From assembly GCF_000949425.1 (NCBI RefSeq), contig NZ_CP010976.1, positions 62,001 to 126,000 of the forward strand: a stretch of 64,000 nt of DNA. Direction: 5' to 3'. The position numbers and the translations under genes are program-made. Below, in pieces: positions 8,007 to 18,800 of this stretch; position 1 is the stretch's first letter; each line of letters begins with the position of its first letter. The notes below the pieces were generated by a model that had not been told where the DNA came from, made no database searches, and saw only the letters and a list, made by a program, of their open reading frames with translations. Source of the DNA: Paenibacillus sp. IHBB 10380 (GTDB taxonomy: Bacteria; Bacillota; Bacilli; Paenibacillales; Paenibacillaceae).

Positions 8007-9263
8007 TTGTCAAATATCATATTCTTTTCTATACCGCTTTTCGGTCATGTCAATTACGGACTGAAAATAGCGAAGCAGTTGGCAGTGGAAGGTCATCAGG
8101 TTTACTATTTTTCAGGAGTGAGCTTTAAAGATTTTATACGGAAAAAAGGAGTGCAATTTTGTCATTATTCTGATGGAATCGAAGCCTTATTCAATTTGCA
8201 AGATAGTACGTATAATAAAAAAAAAATGAGTGAAGGGCTTGATCCTGATATTGATTATCTAGAAGAGCTCTGGAAGCTTTCCAATCATTTGTTTGATATT
8301 ACACGCATCATTTCAAAAATTGATTTGGAATATATAAAGACTTTAAATCCAGATCTAATTCTATATGACAATATTGCTATCTGGGGGAAATTAATTGCAG
8401 AAAGCTTAGGGATAAGGTGTATCTCATCAGGGACGCCATATTGTTATAGTCAGGAAATGATCACGAACTATCCTGAAGAGTTTGCCCGTTGTATCTTGAA
8501 AAAACCGAATATTAATGGGAATTCGATAAAATCATTACTTCGCATTTATGATAAGATGCTTCATCAACATTATCCAGAGTTTAAAGACTTCCATTTCACG
8601 ATGAATTATAGCGGCAGTGGGGACTTAAATTTTATTTATACCTCACGAAGTTTTCAGCTTCATCCAGAATTAATAGATGAGTCAATAAATGCTTTTGTAG
8701 GCGTTATCATTGATGATGACGATCAAAAGGCTGATATTACTTCTTATCTTTCACAGTGTAAAAAGACAATTTATGTAGCACTAGGTACTATTTATAATAA
8801 TAAAAATTTGTATAAAGCCTGTATTAATGCACTACGTGGGTATGAAGCAAATATTATTATGAGCATTGGAGATTCAAATGTTTTGGAGGATTTTATTGAT
8901 GTACCATCTGAATGGCATATAGGAAACCACCTGCCGCAGATAAAACTACTTGAACATGTTGATGTATTTGTAACACATGGCGGTGTGAACAGTGTAAGAG
9001 AAGCGGCTCACTTTGGTGTACCTGTAGTGGTTATTCCACAGACAGGTGATCATTTTCTAGTCGCTGAAGATGTAAAGCGTACACAGATTGGTCGTGTTAT
9101 TGATGGTGAATTTGACCCTACACAATTACTGAGTGCGATTGAGGACTGTTTGTATAATCCCTCTATTCAAAGAGCATGTGCAAGCATTTCAAAGGAAATG
9201 CAACAGTGTGGGGGACTGGATGATGTAGTCAGTAAGATCCAAGCATTAATTCATAATAATTAA
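8007..9263 (+). CDS. MGT/UGT-family glycosyltransferase 1
   Basis: A GT-B glycosyltransferase of the macrolide type (GT1). It starts with NIIFFSIPLFGHVNYGL, the acceptor-side N-terminus, and has the donor-binding VFVTHGGVNSVREAAHFGVP and the following QTGDHF. I choose the TTG at 8007 because GGAG lies 8 bases upstream and it leaves the family's usual short N-terminus; an in-frame ATG at 7974 would overlap the preceding gene. The protein has about 419 residues. It probably glycosylates the natural product from a UDP or dTDP sugar. No deoxysugar genes are in the window, so a housekeeping sugar nucleotide is likely. It could serve scaffold decoration or self-protection. Confidence 0.85.
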   Translation: MSNIIFFSIPLFGHVNYGLKIAKQLAVEGHQVYYFSGVSFKDFIRKKGVQFCHYSDGIEALFNLQDSTYNKKKMSEGLDPDIDYLEELWKLSNHLFDITRIISKIDLEYIKTLNPDLILYDNIAIWGKLIAESLGIRCISSGTPYCYSQEMITNYPEEFARCILKKPNINGNSIKSLLRIYDKMLHQHYPEFKDFHFTMNYSGSGDLNFIYTSRSFQLHPELIDESINAFVGVIIDDDDQKADITSYLSQCKKTIYVALGTIYNNKNLYKACINALRGYEANIIMSIGDSNVLEDFIDVPSEWHIGNHLPQIKLLEHVDVFVTHGGVNSVREAAHFGVPVVVIPQTGDHFLVAEDVKRTQIGRVIDGEFDPTQLLSAIEDCLYNPSIQRACASISKEMQQCGGLDDVVSKIQALIHNN

Positions 9264-9398
9264 AACAAAGGGGGTATTAGTTCTTAATGAGGTAAGAATA
9301 TTATGTAAAAAGGCGTCACTAAGACAATAAGAAAAGCAAATACAAATTACATGAAACAGATTTGTTTTGTAGTCTATAAAAAAAGGAGACTAAATTAC

Positions 9399-9647
9399 AT
9401 GGAAAAGAATGAGATAGTTATTTTGGTTGCTAATCAGGTAAAAGAACTTCTTCAAAGTGAAGAACAGCAAATCACTTTGGAAACATCAATTCAAGAATTG
9501 GGATTGAATTCTATTGCGTTTATAAAATTGCTAGTGTTCTTGGAAGATGAATTCAACATTGAATTTGAAGACGATGATTTGCTGATAGAACAATATTCGA
9601 CCTTTGAGGATATGGTTAACAAAATATGTGAAAAACAGAACGTTTGA
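9399..9647 (+). CDS. Discrete acyl carrier protein
   Basis: An 82-residue acidic carrier protein. The phosphopantetheine site is ELGLNSIAF, with the Ser at 38, and the helix II region FLEDEFNIEFEDDDL is typical of an ACP. The ATG at 9399 follows AAAAGGAG with good spacing; an upstream in-frame ATG at 9351 lacks a site. It lies in a cluster with an FkbH domain, an SHMT-like enzyme and a class III aminotransferase, so it may carry a special building block such as a glyceryl-derived or aminoacyl unit. It is not the housekeeping AcpP, since no fatty-acid genes surround it. Confidence 0.85.
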   Translation: MEKNEIVILVANQVKELLQSEEQQITLETSIQELGLNSIAFIKLLVFLEDEFNIEFEDDDLLIEQYSTFEDMVNKICEKQNV

Positions 9648-9676
9648 GATAATTTCAATTGAGAAAGGGTAGGTCT

Positions 9677-11236
9677 GTGGAACTGAGTAAATCGTACAAT
9701 AAGTTTTATTGGATATGCGAAAATAATTTTCGATACTTTAGAGATAAATACCCATTTGTTCAAATCAGTGCTGGTTTGATACATCAACATGTTATTTGGA
9801 CAAGCGGGGATCATGAGCTGGGGACCGACAAGCTTTTAGCTGAACCTTTCCCCGTATATTCTGTTTCCAAACTTTATACCATGCTTTGTTTTTTTGCTGC
9901 CGAAAAAGAAAATCGTGTAGCATTAGAAGATCCAATTACAAAATATTTACCTCAATTTGAATTAAAATACGAAGATGTCAACTGTGCCTCTTCTATCACT
10001 TTCGAACATTTATTGTCCCATACTTCGGGATTACAACATGAAGCATCGGTAGGAAACAATTTCTTTATGAGCAATTCTGTCAATGAGCATATCGACAGTA
10101 TTAACGAAAGTCAGCTTTTATTCTTTCCTGGAAAGAACTACAACTACTCTAATCTAAATTATGATTTAATTGGCTATATTCTTAGCCAGATTTATGGTAT
10201 CTGTTTCGAAACGCTAATCTGCGATTTAGTGTTGGACAAATTAGAAATGACTGATACCTATTATCAAAATATAAATATATGTCAAAATCCTTCGTGGGGA
10301 ATGGTTAGTTCGATCCAGGATTTGCTTAAAAGCCTACGTGCTTTTACTGATCAGGAATATTCCAAGAACTTCTTTAGAGCAGGAATTTTGGATAGAGTAC
10401 AAAGAATTTTTAATGTTAAAGTTGGACAGTATTCCGGATTTGGTTTAGGAATGAAAATAATTCGAGTAGGAAATACCTTCATTGGTATACTAACTGGTAT
10501 GTACTCGGATAACTTTATCGAAATAATGTGGTCCCAGAAGTATAAACTGGGTTTTGTATTATATTTTAGTAGATTTGATAAAAGAGTACTGAAAGAATTA
10601 GATGATTATGATGTTTTCTACAATCTGATATCAGAACTCGAGAACATTAGTTTTACGGGGAATGAATTATTTAATACTTCATACTATTATCCGTATATTT
10701 GTTTAGATAAGATAGGAAGCTATCTCTCTTGTGACAATCATATACTCTACATCAAAGAAACTGATAGTTGTTTGTTTTTAAACTGCTTTGGTGAGGATTG
10801 GATACCACTCCAATGTCTAGAAGAGAATAAGTTTGTTACAGTCGGAATAAAGGATGTTTTAGAAGTCCAATTCGAAATGGTAAATAATGATATTTGTGCT
10901 GTATATGTGAATGGTTATTCGTATTTTAATTACTTTTACCGTAATGATCCCCCTAATACGAATGATCCGAAGTATCAGGGGACGAAATACCTGAGGTTTT
11001 TAGGTAGATATTGTCTTGATATCTCCCGAACAAGTAGTAGAGAGGAACGCCAGAGAATATCTCTGTATAACAGGATTAGTAAAATTGAAGTAACATGTGA
11101 GCAGGGCTGGCTGTATCTCAACAAGAAATATAGACTTATCCATATACGGGACCACTTATTTAAAAAAGTGAATGGTGAACCTGTTTGTTTTGGAGAAAAC
11201 TACGTTATTGTCGGAAATATACGCTATGACAGATGA
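9677..11236 (+). CDS. Beta-lactamase-fold serine hydrolase within the cluster
   Basis: A class C beta-lactamase/penicillin-binding-like protein. With the GTG at 9677 (AAAGGG 8 bases upstream; TTG 9659 is the alternative) it has 519 residues and no signal peptide, so it is probably cytosolic. The catalytic SVSK is at about 62-65 and the YSN motif occurs in NYNYSNLNYD. The C-terminal 200 residues form a separate unassigned part. Cytosolic members of this family in biosynthetic clusters act as esterases, amidases or acyltransferases. Because no thioesterase domain exists in the NRPS/PKS proteins, a role in chain release or acyl transfer is possible but unproven. Its stop overlaps an upstream possible start of the next gene. 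Confidence 0.75.
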   Translation: MELSKSYNKFYWICENNFRYFRDKYPFVQISAGLIHQHVIWTSGDHELGTDKLLAEPFPVYSVSKLYTMLCFFAAEKENRVALEDPITKYLPQFELKYEDVNCASSITFEHLLSHTSGLQHEASVGNNFFMSNSVNEHIDSINESQLLFFPGKNYNYSNLNYDLIGYILSQIYGICFETLICDLVLDKLEMTDTYYQNINICQNPSWGMVSSIQDLLKSLRAFTDQEYSKNFFRAGILDRVQRIFNVKVGQYSGFGLGMKIIRVGNTFIGILTGMYSDNFIEIMWSQKYKLGFVLYFSRFDKRVLKELDDYDVFYNLISELENISFTGNELFNTSYYYPYICLDKIGSYLSCDNHILYIKETDSCLFLNCFGEDWIPLQCLEENKFVTVGIKDVLEVQFEMVNNDICAVYVNGYSYFNYFYRNDPPNTNDPKYQGTKYLRFLGRYCLDISRTSSREERQRISLYNRISKIEVTCEQGWLYLNKKYRLIHIRDHLFKKVNGEPVCFGENYVIVGNIRYDR

Positions 11237-11289
11237 AAAATGTATCTGCTACTCGTAGAGTACATGATGACGAAAGGGAGAATATAGTA

Positions 11290-12525
11290 GTGAGTGAAAT
11301 ACTAGAATTGATAATGAAAAATGAGTTAAAAAGCTATGATACTTTAAGACTTGTGGCCAGTGAAAATATACCGGATGTTGAAGAACGGCTTCCTTTTATG
11401 CTAGATTTGTTCTCCAGATATTCATTTAACAATACTGAAACTTGGAAATATCCAAGCTATTATCTAGATGAAATTGAAAATAACGTAGAATCTATGCTCA
11501 AGGACTATCTAGATTGTAAGTTTGTTAGTGTAAAACCGATTTCCGGTTTAAATGGCATGTTGTCAACAATCGCGGCTTTCAATGAACTTGGTGATCTAGT
11601 GCTATCTCTTGATCCAAAAGATGGAGGTCATCTTGAGACAAGCGGTATAATCAAAAAAATTGGCCTTGAATCAGAGTATCTACCTTTTGATAAAAAAAAA
11701 TGGAAGATTGATGTAGAGAAATTGAAATCCTTCAAGGATTTAGAACGTGTCCAAATGGTATATATCGATTTGTGTATGGTAGCTTTTCCTCAACCAATAA
11801 GGGAACTGAAGGAAGTTTTACCGAAAAAAACGATCCTTGTATATGATGCTTCTCATGTATTCGGTCTAATTTTGGGGAATCAGTTTCAACAACCATTGTT
11901 AGAAGGAGCGGATATTATGTTGGCGAATACACATAAAACGTTCCCAGGCCCTCACAAAGCGGTTTTTGCAACTAATCGTAAATTATTGAAATGGCAGTTT
12001 GAACAGTCTAGTGGACACTTTGTTTCACATCACCATATGGCAGATGTTTCATGTCTTGGACTTGTCCTTGAAAAGGGAAAGGAATATTTCGAGATGTATG
12101 CATCTGAAACTGTCCGCAATGCCGGAAAACTAGCGGAAATTATGAATAAAAATGGTATACACGTGCAATTGGAGCATTTAAATTATACAGCATGTCACCA
12201 ACTCTGGATCGAATGCGGTGATAAAAGTAGCGTTGATGAGGTTATCGATCTTTTAAGCGGGATTGACATAATAGTTAATGGTGCATTGATCCCTTCTCTT
12301 AACGGTGGATGGGGTATTCGAATTGGTGTTCAAGAGATAACTAAGCATCAAATTACGGATGAGGGTATAGAAATCGTAGGAGATATTCTAACTAGCGCAA
12401 TAATAGAGAGAAAAATTTCAGATGAGTTAAAAATAAAGAAAGATCATCTTATGAAATTCTGTTTCGGAAAGATGATTGACAAGAATAAAGTTCAGAATAT
12501 CATTCGTATTCTTACTGAGCGTTAA
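11290..12525 (+). CDS. SHMT-like PLP enzyme (fold type I)
   Basis: Similar to serine hydroxymethyltransferase: LRLVASENIPD near the N-terminus, YDASHVFGL in place of the housekeeping DMAHIAGL, and the PLP lysine in ANTHKTFPGPHKAVF (Lys216 with this start). The sequence is strongly diverged from GlyA. I prefer the GTG at 11290, preceded by AAAGGGAG; ATG 11233, which overlaps the previous stop, is the alternative. Divergent SHMT relatives in biosynthetic clusters act as transaldolases or alpha-substituted serine synthases, making beta-hydroxy or alpha-methyl amino acids. The direct neighbour is a class III aminotransferase, so together they may make an unusual amino acid for one of the adenylation domains. 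Confidence 0.75.
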   Translation: MSEILELIMKNELKSYDTLRLVASENIPDVEERLPFMLDLFSRYSFNNTETWKYPSYYLDEIENNVESMLKDYLDCKFVSVKPISGLNGMLSTIAAFNELGDLVLSLDPKDGGHLETSGIIKKIGLESEYLPFDKKKWKIDVEKLKSFKDLERVQMVYIDLCMVAFPQPIRELKEVLPKKTILVYDASHVFGLILGNQFQQPLLEGADIMLANTHKTFPGPHKAVFATNRKLLKWQFEQSSGHFVSHHHMADVSCLGLVLEKGKEYFEMYASETVRNAGKLAEIMNKNGIHVQLEHLNYTACHQLWIECGDKSSVDEVIDLLSGIDIIVNGALIPSLNGGWGIRIGVQEITKHQITDEGIEIVGDILTSAIIERKISDELKIKKDHLMKFCFGKMIDKNKVQNIIRILTER

Positions 12526-12537
12526 AGGAGGCATAGT

Positions 12538-13623
12538 ATGGATATTAAACAGAATATTTATTTGGATGATTGGAATTGTGTATTCCGCAAGATTCCTGAA
12601 GAAATCACAAAGCGTTCTACAGATATACTGGCCAAAGGTATTAATTATAATGACTCATACGGTTACGAACTTTTAAAGCAGAACATTAAGGATGAATTAC
12701 AGGATATCGGGGAATATGAGCTTTTGTGTTACATCAGCGGAAGCCAGGCAGTTGATCAAGCAGTTTTGATAAGTCAGCACCAGTATAAATGCACTAAATT
12801 ATTTAAGATGAAAGAAGTTTATCATGGATTAGAAATTATGCATGTAGATAATGCAGACCGTTCATTTAAAGAACTTGAATTATGTTACTTTTCTATTGAC
12901 GAAAAGGGAGAATTGATAGCAGATGGCCTGATGGAGGCATCTAACTGCATTATTTTGACAGAACCATTATATTTATTTGCCCAGTATGGCAGTCAGGCGT
13001 TTAACATCATGAAGAATATTCAACGAATTGCTGATCAAAACCATCATATACTAATTGTGGATGAGGTTCGGTCGGGAGTATGGAAATCGGGGACATTCTT
13101 GTTATCTGAACAATTTAATCATGTGACTCCGCATGTCATCTGTTTTTCAAAAGGGTTAGGATTAAGTATTTCAATATCAGCTGCATGTTTTAATAAGCAA
13201 TTTTATAATAATACTCTACTGAAAAAAATGGACGTAATAAAATCAAATTTATCTTTAAGTGAATTGGCCATTCAGAGGGCAAATGATTTACTGGGATATA
13301 GCCGCAAAAATGAGATGTTCATTAATAATAAGACTGAGACAATCAACAGTTGGATAAAAAATGGTTACAGTTCCATTGATGCAAATGATGTGATAAAGCA
13401 GTTCCATACTTCAGGACTCATTCTTGTTTTGGTTTTTAATGAGAATTTATCAAAAATGAGAGTAAAAATGTTTCGGCAGATACTTCTTTCAAAGAAGATT
13501 ATTGTTAGACATTGTGAAGATAGGTTACTTTATATCAATTTCCCTATAGATACAGAGGAAGCAGAAGTCATTATTACGTTTGATATTATGAAAGAGACTA
13601 TCAAAGCGGTTAGTGGAGAGTAA
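12538..13623 (+). CDS. Class III pyridoxal-phosphate aminotransferase
   Basis: A 361-residue PLP enzyme resembling glutamate-1-semialdehyde aminomutase and other class III aminotransferases. The Asp that binds the cofactor nitrogen is in IVDEVRSGVW and the Schiff-base lysine is in CFSKGLGL (Lys205). An early cofactor-binding glycine/serine segment is visible in YISGSQAVDQAV. It is shorter than typical class III enzymes (about 420-450 residues), mostly through a short N-terminus. A strong AAAGGAGG precedes the ATG. It may aminate a carrier-bound or free precursor; the product is unknown. Confidence 0.8.
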   Translation: MDIKQNIYLDDWNCVFRKIPEEITKRSTDILAKGINYNDSYGYELLKQNIKDELQDIGEYELLCYISGSQAVDQAVLISQHQYKCTKLFKMKEVYHGLEIMHVDNADRSFKELELCYFSIDEKGELIADGLMEASNCIILTEPLYLFAQYGSQAFNIMKNIQRIADQNHHILIVDEVRSGVWKSGTFLLSEQFNHVTPHVICFSKGLGLSISISAACFNKQFYNNTLLKKMDVIKSNLSLSELAIQRANDLLGYSRKNEMFINNKTETINSWIKNGYSSIDANDVIKQFHTSGLILVLVFNENLSKMRVKMFRQILLSKKIIVRHCEDRLLYINFPIDTEEAEVIITFDIMKETIKAVSGE

Positions 13624-13694
13624 CAATTTGTAACCGCTTAATATAACTTTATAAAATATTTTTGTATATAGGATTTTAGGGGAGGATATAAAGA

Positions 13695-14477
13695 ATGCTA
13701 GATCTATCAAAGACAACAATTTTATCTTTCGAAATCGGTGATGATTGTAATTTACAGAAATGCCATAAAGAATGTCCGATTAACGCTAGAACTTATCTCA
13801 AACAAGAAAAACATCTTACCGTTGAAAAAATAGTCGAAAGTATCAATCAGGCAAAAGATATGAATTTTAACGGTTTTGTAGCGTTCCATAACTACAATGA
13901 GCCATTGCTTCACAAAGATAAATTATTAGAAATAATTGAAAAAGCTCAACCTTGCAAGTATTTATTGTGGACAAACGGGTTACTGTTGAATAGAAATGTA
14001 GAAAAAAATGAATTTCTAAAAAAATTTGATTTTATCTGTATTACTTGTTATTTCAAGAAGGATATTTCGTTTTTTGAACAGATAAAGGAATTTCACGGAA
14101 ATGTACACATTTTTGACTGGGAACTTGATGATCGTCTCGACGCCTACTCGAGAGATTATTTTAACGAAATAGGATGTAAAAGACCATTATTTGAATTACC
14201 CATTGATTATTACGGAAATGTACATCTATGCTGTTTTGATTGGAACAATACTTATGAAATTGGGAATATTAACGACACCTCTTTAACAGAAATTGTTAAT
14301 TCAGATACTTACCAAAACATATTAGCAAGCACGAAAAAAAAGCTTTTAGACAGAACAACCTGCCCTGAAATTTGCAAAAACTGCAATCACCCTTGGATCT
14401 CTTATACCAAATATTACGATATTTATTATGGGCAGCGTCAAGAATTATGTGTAAATGAGAATAAACTGGTCTTGTAG
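13695..14477 (+). CDS. Radical-SAM/SPASM-like protein 1, 3' end replaced by an IS
   Basis: The N-terminus carries a cysteine motif with unusual spacing: Cys18, Cys23, His24 and Cys27 in DDCNLQKCHKECP, instead of the canonical CX3CX2C. The family-like GFVAFHNYNEP and LLWTNGLLL follow, and the C-terminus is a SPASM-like region with LCCFDWNNTYEIGN and TCPEICKNCNHP. A paralogue lies at 32825. The last residues after about GQRQ are encoded inside the left end of the IS256-type element, so the native C-terminal tail is lost; the shared domains appear complete. It may catalyse a radical modification in the pathway, or be an Fe-S protein without normal radical-SAM chemistry. The RBS is GGGGAGG. Confidence 0.7.
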   Translation: MLDLSKTTILSFEIGDDCNLQKCHKECPINARTYLKQEKHLTVEKIVESINQAKDMNFNGFVAFHNYNEPLLHKDKLLEIIEKAQPCKYLLWTNGLLLNRNVEKNEFLKKFDFICITCYFKKDISFFEQIKEFHGNVHIFDWELDDRLDAYSRDYFNEIGCKRPLFELPIDYYGNVHLCCFDWNNTYEIGNINDTSLTEIVNSDTYQNILASTKKKLLDRTTCPEICKNCNHPWISYTKYYDIYYGQRQELCVNENKLVL

Positions 14478-15754
14478 AACTAGGGTTAGTCTTTGGTGGA
14501 GAACATATCTAGCAGTTCTGAACGAGCTTTATCAAAACCAATGTGACAACGGGTAGCAAAGCGTTGGTTATAGCTTTCAAACTGTGCAACCAAGAATTTT
14601 TCTAGTGCTTCTTCATGGGGGAATTGCTCCTTACGATTCGTGTATTTCTTAATCTGTTTGTTAAACGACTCGATTAAATTCGTCGAATAAATGCTTCTCC
14701 ATATCGGCTTAGGAAAACTGTAAAACGTAAAGATATAGGGGTTTTCTCGTAGGGATTTAATGACCTTAGGATAAGCGGTTTTCCACTTGTCACAGAAGGC
14801 TTTTAGCGCTTCTTTACCAGCTTGTTCATCGTTCATCGTCGGATCGATAGACGGATTTGAAGTCCTCACAGACTTCTGCTCGATCTGAGACTCGAACTTT
14901 ATGGGCAATATTACGAACTAAGTGAACACAGCATGTTTGGTACTTCGCATGCGGATAGATCTCCTGAATCGCATTCACAATGCCTGTGAGTCCATCGGAG
15001 ATAAACAGAAGGATTTGTTCGGTACCACGCTCTTTCACGTCCTGGAGCAGTTCTTTCCAGATGTAAGCTGATTCGGTCGGTGCAACGGCGTACGTGAGTA
15101 CTTCCTTGGTGCCATCCTCACGAATTCCTACGGCAATATAGACCGCTTCCTTAGATACGGTTTTACGCTTAACCGCGATATAGGTAGCATCGATATAGAC
15201 GCACACATAGCGCTTCTCAAGTGGTCGTTTCATAAAAGCATCGACATGTTCGACCATTACTTTGGTCATGTTCGATACGGTTTGCGGCGTGTAGTGGTGA
15301 CCATACATTTTCTCGATTAGGTCGGCAATCTCCGTCATCGTGACACCCTTTTGAAACATGTGAATAACGAAAGATTCTAGCGTGTCATTTGAGCGTTTAT
15401 ACGGTGCTACGGTCTGTTGCTTAAACTCTCCATTACGATCTCGAGGAATGTTTAACTGCAGGTCCCCATACTCGGTATGAAGCGTTCGACAGTAGCCACC
15501 GTTTCGAGAATTACCTGAATTTACGCCTATACGGTCATATTTTTCATAGTCTAGAAATGCAGTAAGCTCCGTCTCTAGCAGATGATTCATGGCAGCTTCT
15601 AAGTGATTACGAAAAACCTCCGTCACATCTTTTTTTGTGACTAGAGCTTGAACTAAATCTGTTGTAAAATGATTCATAGGGAAGACCTCTCTCTGTGAAT
15701 TTTGTGTGGTAACTCAATTCTACAAGAAAAGGTCTTCCTTTTTCTATTTACACA
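14448..15754 (-). mobile_element. IS256-family insertion sequence (frameshifted copy)
   Basis: An element of about 1.3 kb bounded by imperfect inverted repeats. The left end begins TGTGTAAAT at 14448 and the right end finishes ATTTACACA at 15754; inside both ends a second matching block (CTTGTAGAA) is seen. I could not identify a convincing 8-9 bp target duplication. It carries one minus-strand transposase gene broken by a frameshift. It separates the plus-strand genes of the cluster between the radical-SAM-like gene and the first NRPS gene, and may be polar on transcription. Confidence 0.8.
14486..15677 (-). pseudogene. IS256-family (mutator-type) transposase, frameshifted
   Basis: Two overlapping minus-strand frames together give a nearly complete mutator-type DDE transposase. 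The N-terminal 283 residues (14826-15677) include VCVYIDATYIAVKR and LLFISDGLTG, carrying the first two catalytic Asp. The C-terminal frame (to 14486) includes IYSTNLIESFNKQIKKYTNRK. The frame breaks at a perfect 7-bp tandem duplication, GTTCATC at 14824-14830 and again at 14831-14837 on the plus strand. Removing one copy restores a continuous YRSDDEQAGKEA. The lesion therefore looks recent and simple. Confidence 0.9.
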
Positions 15755-15853
15755 AAATATTTTACGCTCTCTTATTATGAGAAACCATTCAGTAAGGTGT
15801 AATATACCATTTTAGTTTATTTTTTAAACAAACTTTCAAGAAAGGATACATAT

Positions 15854-18800
15854 ATGGATCAGAATATTGAACAATTGATGTTGCTGTCTGATGTGCAAAA
15901 AGGCTTACTATTTCGAACTCTTTCCGAAGAAACAAATGTGTATACGGAAATGTTGTGTCTTAAAATGGCAAAACACTTCGATGCATCACGTATAAGAGAA
16001 TGTTGGGATATTGTCCTGAGAAAAAACAAAATGCTAAGAAGTGCAATAAAATGTGAGAACCTAAAGCAACCTGTTTTGATTGTATTCAAAACAAAAGAGC
16101 TTGAAATAAAGGAATATGACCAAGTTCAGTCGATTGAGGATTTGATAACAAAGGAAAGAGCTGCAGGCATTGATATTTCAAAGGAATCTTTTCGTGTTGT
16201 TTTATGTAAGGATCTGAATAATGAGCATTTCATGATATTAATTAGCCATCACATTTTTGTAGATGGGTGGAGTACTAGCCTAATCGTTTCTGATTTCTAT
16301 AAGAGCTATTACGGAAAGGTCATCAATAAAGAAAGGGAGTATAAAGATTACTTGCAGTACCTAAAAAATAAAGATACTCAAATGTCCGAAGAGTTTTGGG
16401 ACAAACAACTGTACAACTACAGTGGGGACATGTTTTTACCCTATCAGTCCACCGATCCAAGTCATAAAGTGATCGAAAAAAAGTTGGATGTGAACACGGA
16501 AAATAAAATAAAAAAATTTATTTATCAAAACTCTATCACACTTTCAACACTTTTTTATACGGCATGGTCCCTTTTTTTATCTCAGTATAATAAAGATAAC
16601 ATTGATTTTGGAGTAGCTAGTTCGGGAAGATTATGTGGTAACCAAAACTTTAATGATGTGATTGGCTTATTTATGACTGTATACCCTTTTCATATGAATA
16701 ACCATAAAAAATACAGTATCTCTGAATGGATTAAGCGAGTTAAAGAAGTACATATAACTTCCCTAGAACATTCGGAGATGCCTTTTGCCAAAATCAAAGA
16801 AAAACAAGGTGGAAAGTTAAAAGAGTTTAATACGCTTCTTGTAGTAGAGAACTATCCGGTAGTTACAGAAATGGAGAAAGATATACAAGTATACCAAGTA
16901 TCAGAGGACACACATTATGATTTAGTAATTCAGGTCCATGTATATGATAGTCTTTCCATAAAATACTTAACAAGCGGTCAGAACTCACTTAATCTTGAGC
17001 ACATCTCAAATGAATTAGTAAAAATCATATCAAAATTGGTCTCTTCAGATATCAACGAAAAGATTGAAAACCTTTTTCCGTCAAAATATATTAATGTGAT
17101 CAGCTATTCTCCATTCGAGCAGGCTTATTTAAGCGACTATATACAAGAATTTGGAAGAACCTTTCATATGAACTGTCAGATTACATATAAAGATATACAT
17201 TTATTAGGGACCTCTATCGATGAAGAGAGGGGGAAAGTTATTAAAAACCTTTTTATAGGTTTAGAGTATATGGTACAACAACTCCATGATGTGGATATGG
17301 CAAGGCGTACGCTTTTACAATTTGCTGATCAACTTCAATCCAATATAGAAAAAAACCCGCATGAACCAATTATAATTAACAGTATGCAGGGATTGTATAT
17401 ATATATGCTCGATCCTGAAATAGAAGCGTTATGTAGCGAGTTTTATGATTTAATCTTTACTACAGTAAGTAGAGCTAGGAATGTCAAGTATATTGCTGCA
17501 AATCAAGCCATTGAAGTTACGCGCACTACAGAACTGTATGACCCTGTTTCTTTTCATGAAGCCAACATACCGTACAGTAGAGAACTATATAATGCTTTGG
17601 CTGCGGTATGTTTCAGAAATATACGAGCGTTATTTGGTGATGTTTTTAAAATTATTATATTAGATTGTGACAATACCCTTTGGAAAGGAATATGTGCAGA
17701 GGACGGATGGGAAAATGTGGAATTATCAGAAGACTTTGCACAATTCCAGCGTTTTTTGCTTCAAAAAAAATCTGAAGGTTTTTTGCTCGCGCTTTGCAGT
17801 AAAAATAACGAAGAAACTGTGTTAGAGCTATTTAAAAATCATCCGGACATGATATTAACATATTCGGATTTCATTGTAAAAAAAATAAACTGGCAAAGCA
17901 AGGCACAGAATATCAAAGAGATTTGTCAGTCACTGGATCTCAGTGAATCAAACGCTATATTTGTGGACGACAATATTACAGAATGTGCATCGGTAATCAA
18001 TGAACTCCCACATGTACTGACACTCATGCTGCCCTGTGGAGAGGGCGGAATAATGAATTTTATGAGGAATATCTGGGCATTTGATAAATATCAGGTGACG
18101 GAAGAAGACAGAATGCGACACACGTTGTATGAAAACAAAAAAGACCGAGATGAGCTTTGGAACACAGTTACTGATGAAAAGAAGGTAATAGAAAAGCTAA
18201 GTCTTAATGTCTCGTTTTCTACATTGAACTCAGAAAATGTTGAACGTGTATCGCAACTTAGTTATCGCACCAATCAATTTAATATGAACGGTAATCGCCT
18301 CGATATTACAGATCTGTTTAACAGCGCAAAGCAGGAAGAATCATTTGTGATATATGCTAGCGATTGCTACGGTTATTATGGAATTGTCGGTTTTGTTTCT
18401 GTCTGTGAAGATAATGATCGCGCTGTGCTTACACATTTTTTTCTTAGCTGCAGGGCTTTAGGGCGCTACATTGAGCATAAAATTTTAAATGTCCTTTTGG
18501 ATTATTTTAAGAACAAAGGTATTAACCGACTTGAACTCTTTTATAAAATTACTGATAGAAATAAATACTTTGGAGATTTTTTACAAAATACAGATTGGGA
18601 AATACTCGACAAAGAATCGGATATTCATTTTTCACGTCCAATCTCTAATAAAATGAAAACTGAATTTACAGACTTGATATCGTCAGATTGTATTGGTGGA
18701 GATGTCCAACCTATTTTTAAAAACAATAACGAACAGCTTCAGTTGAGGGAGACTCACCAAGGAGGCGATTTTTCTAGCCAGAGAATATGGATTTCAGATA

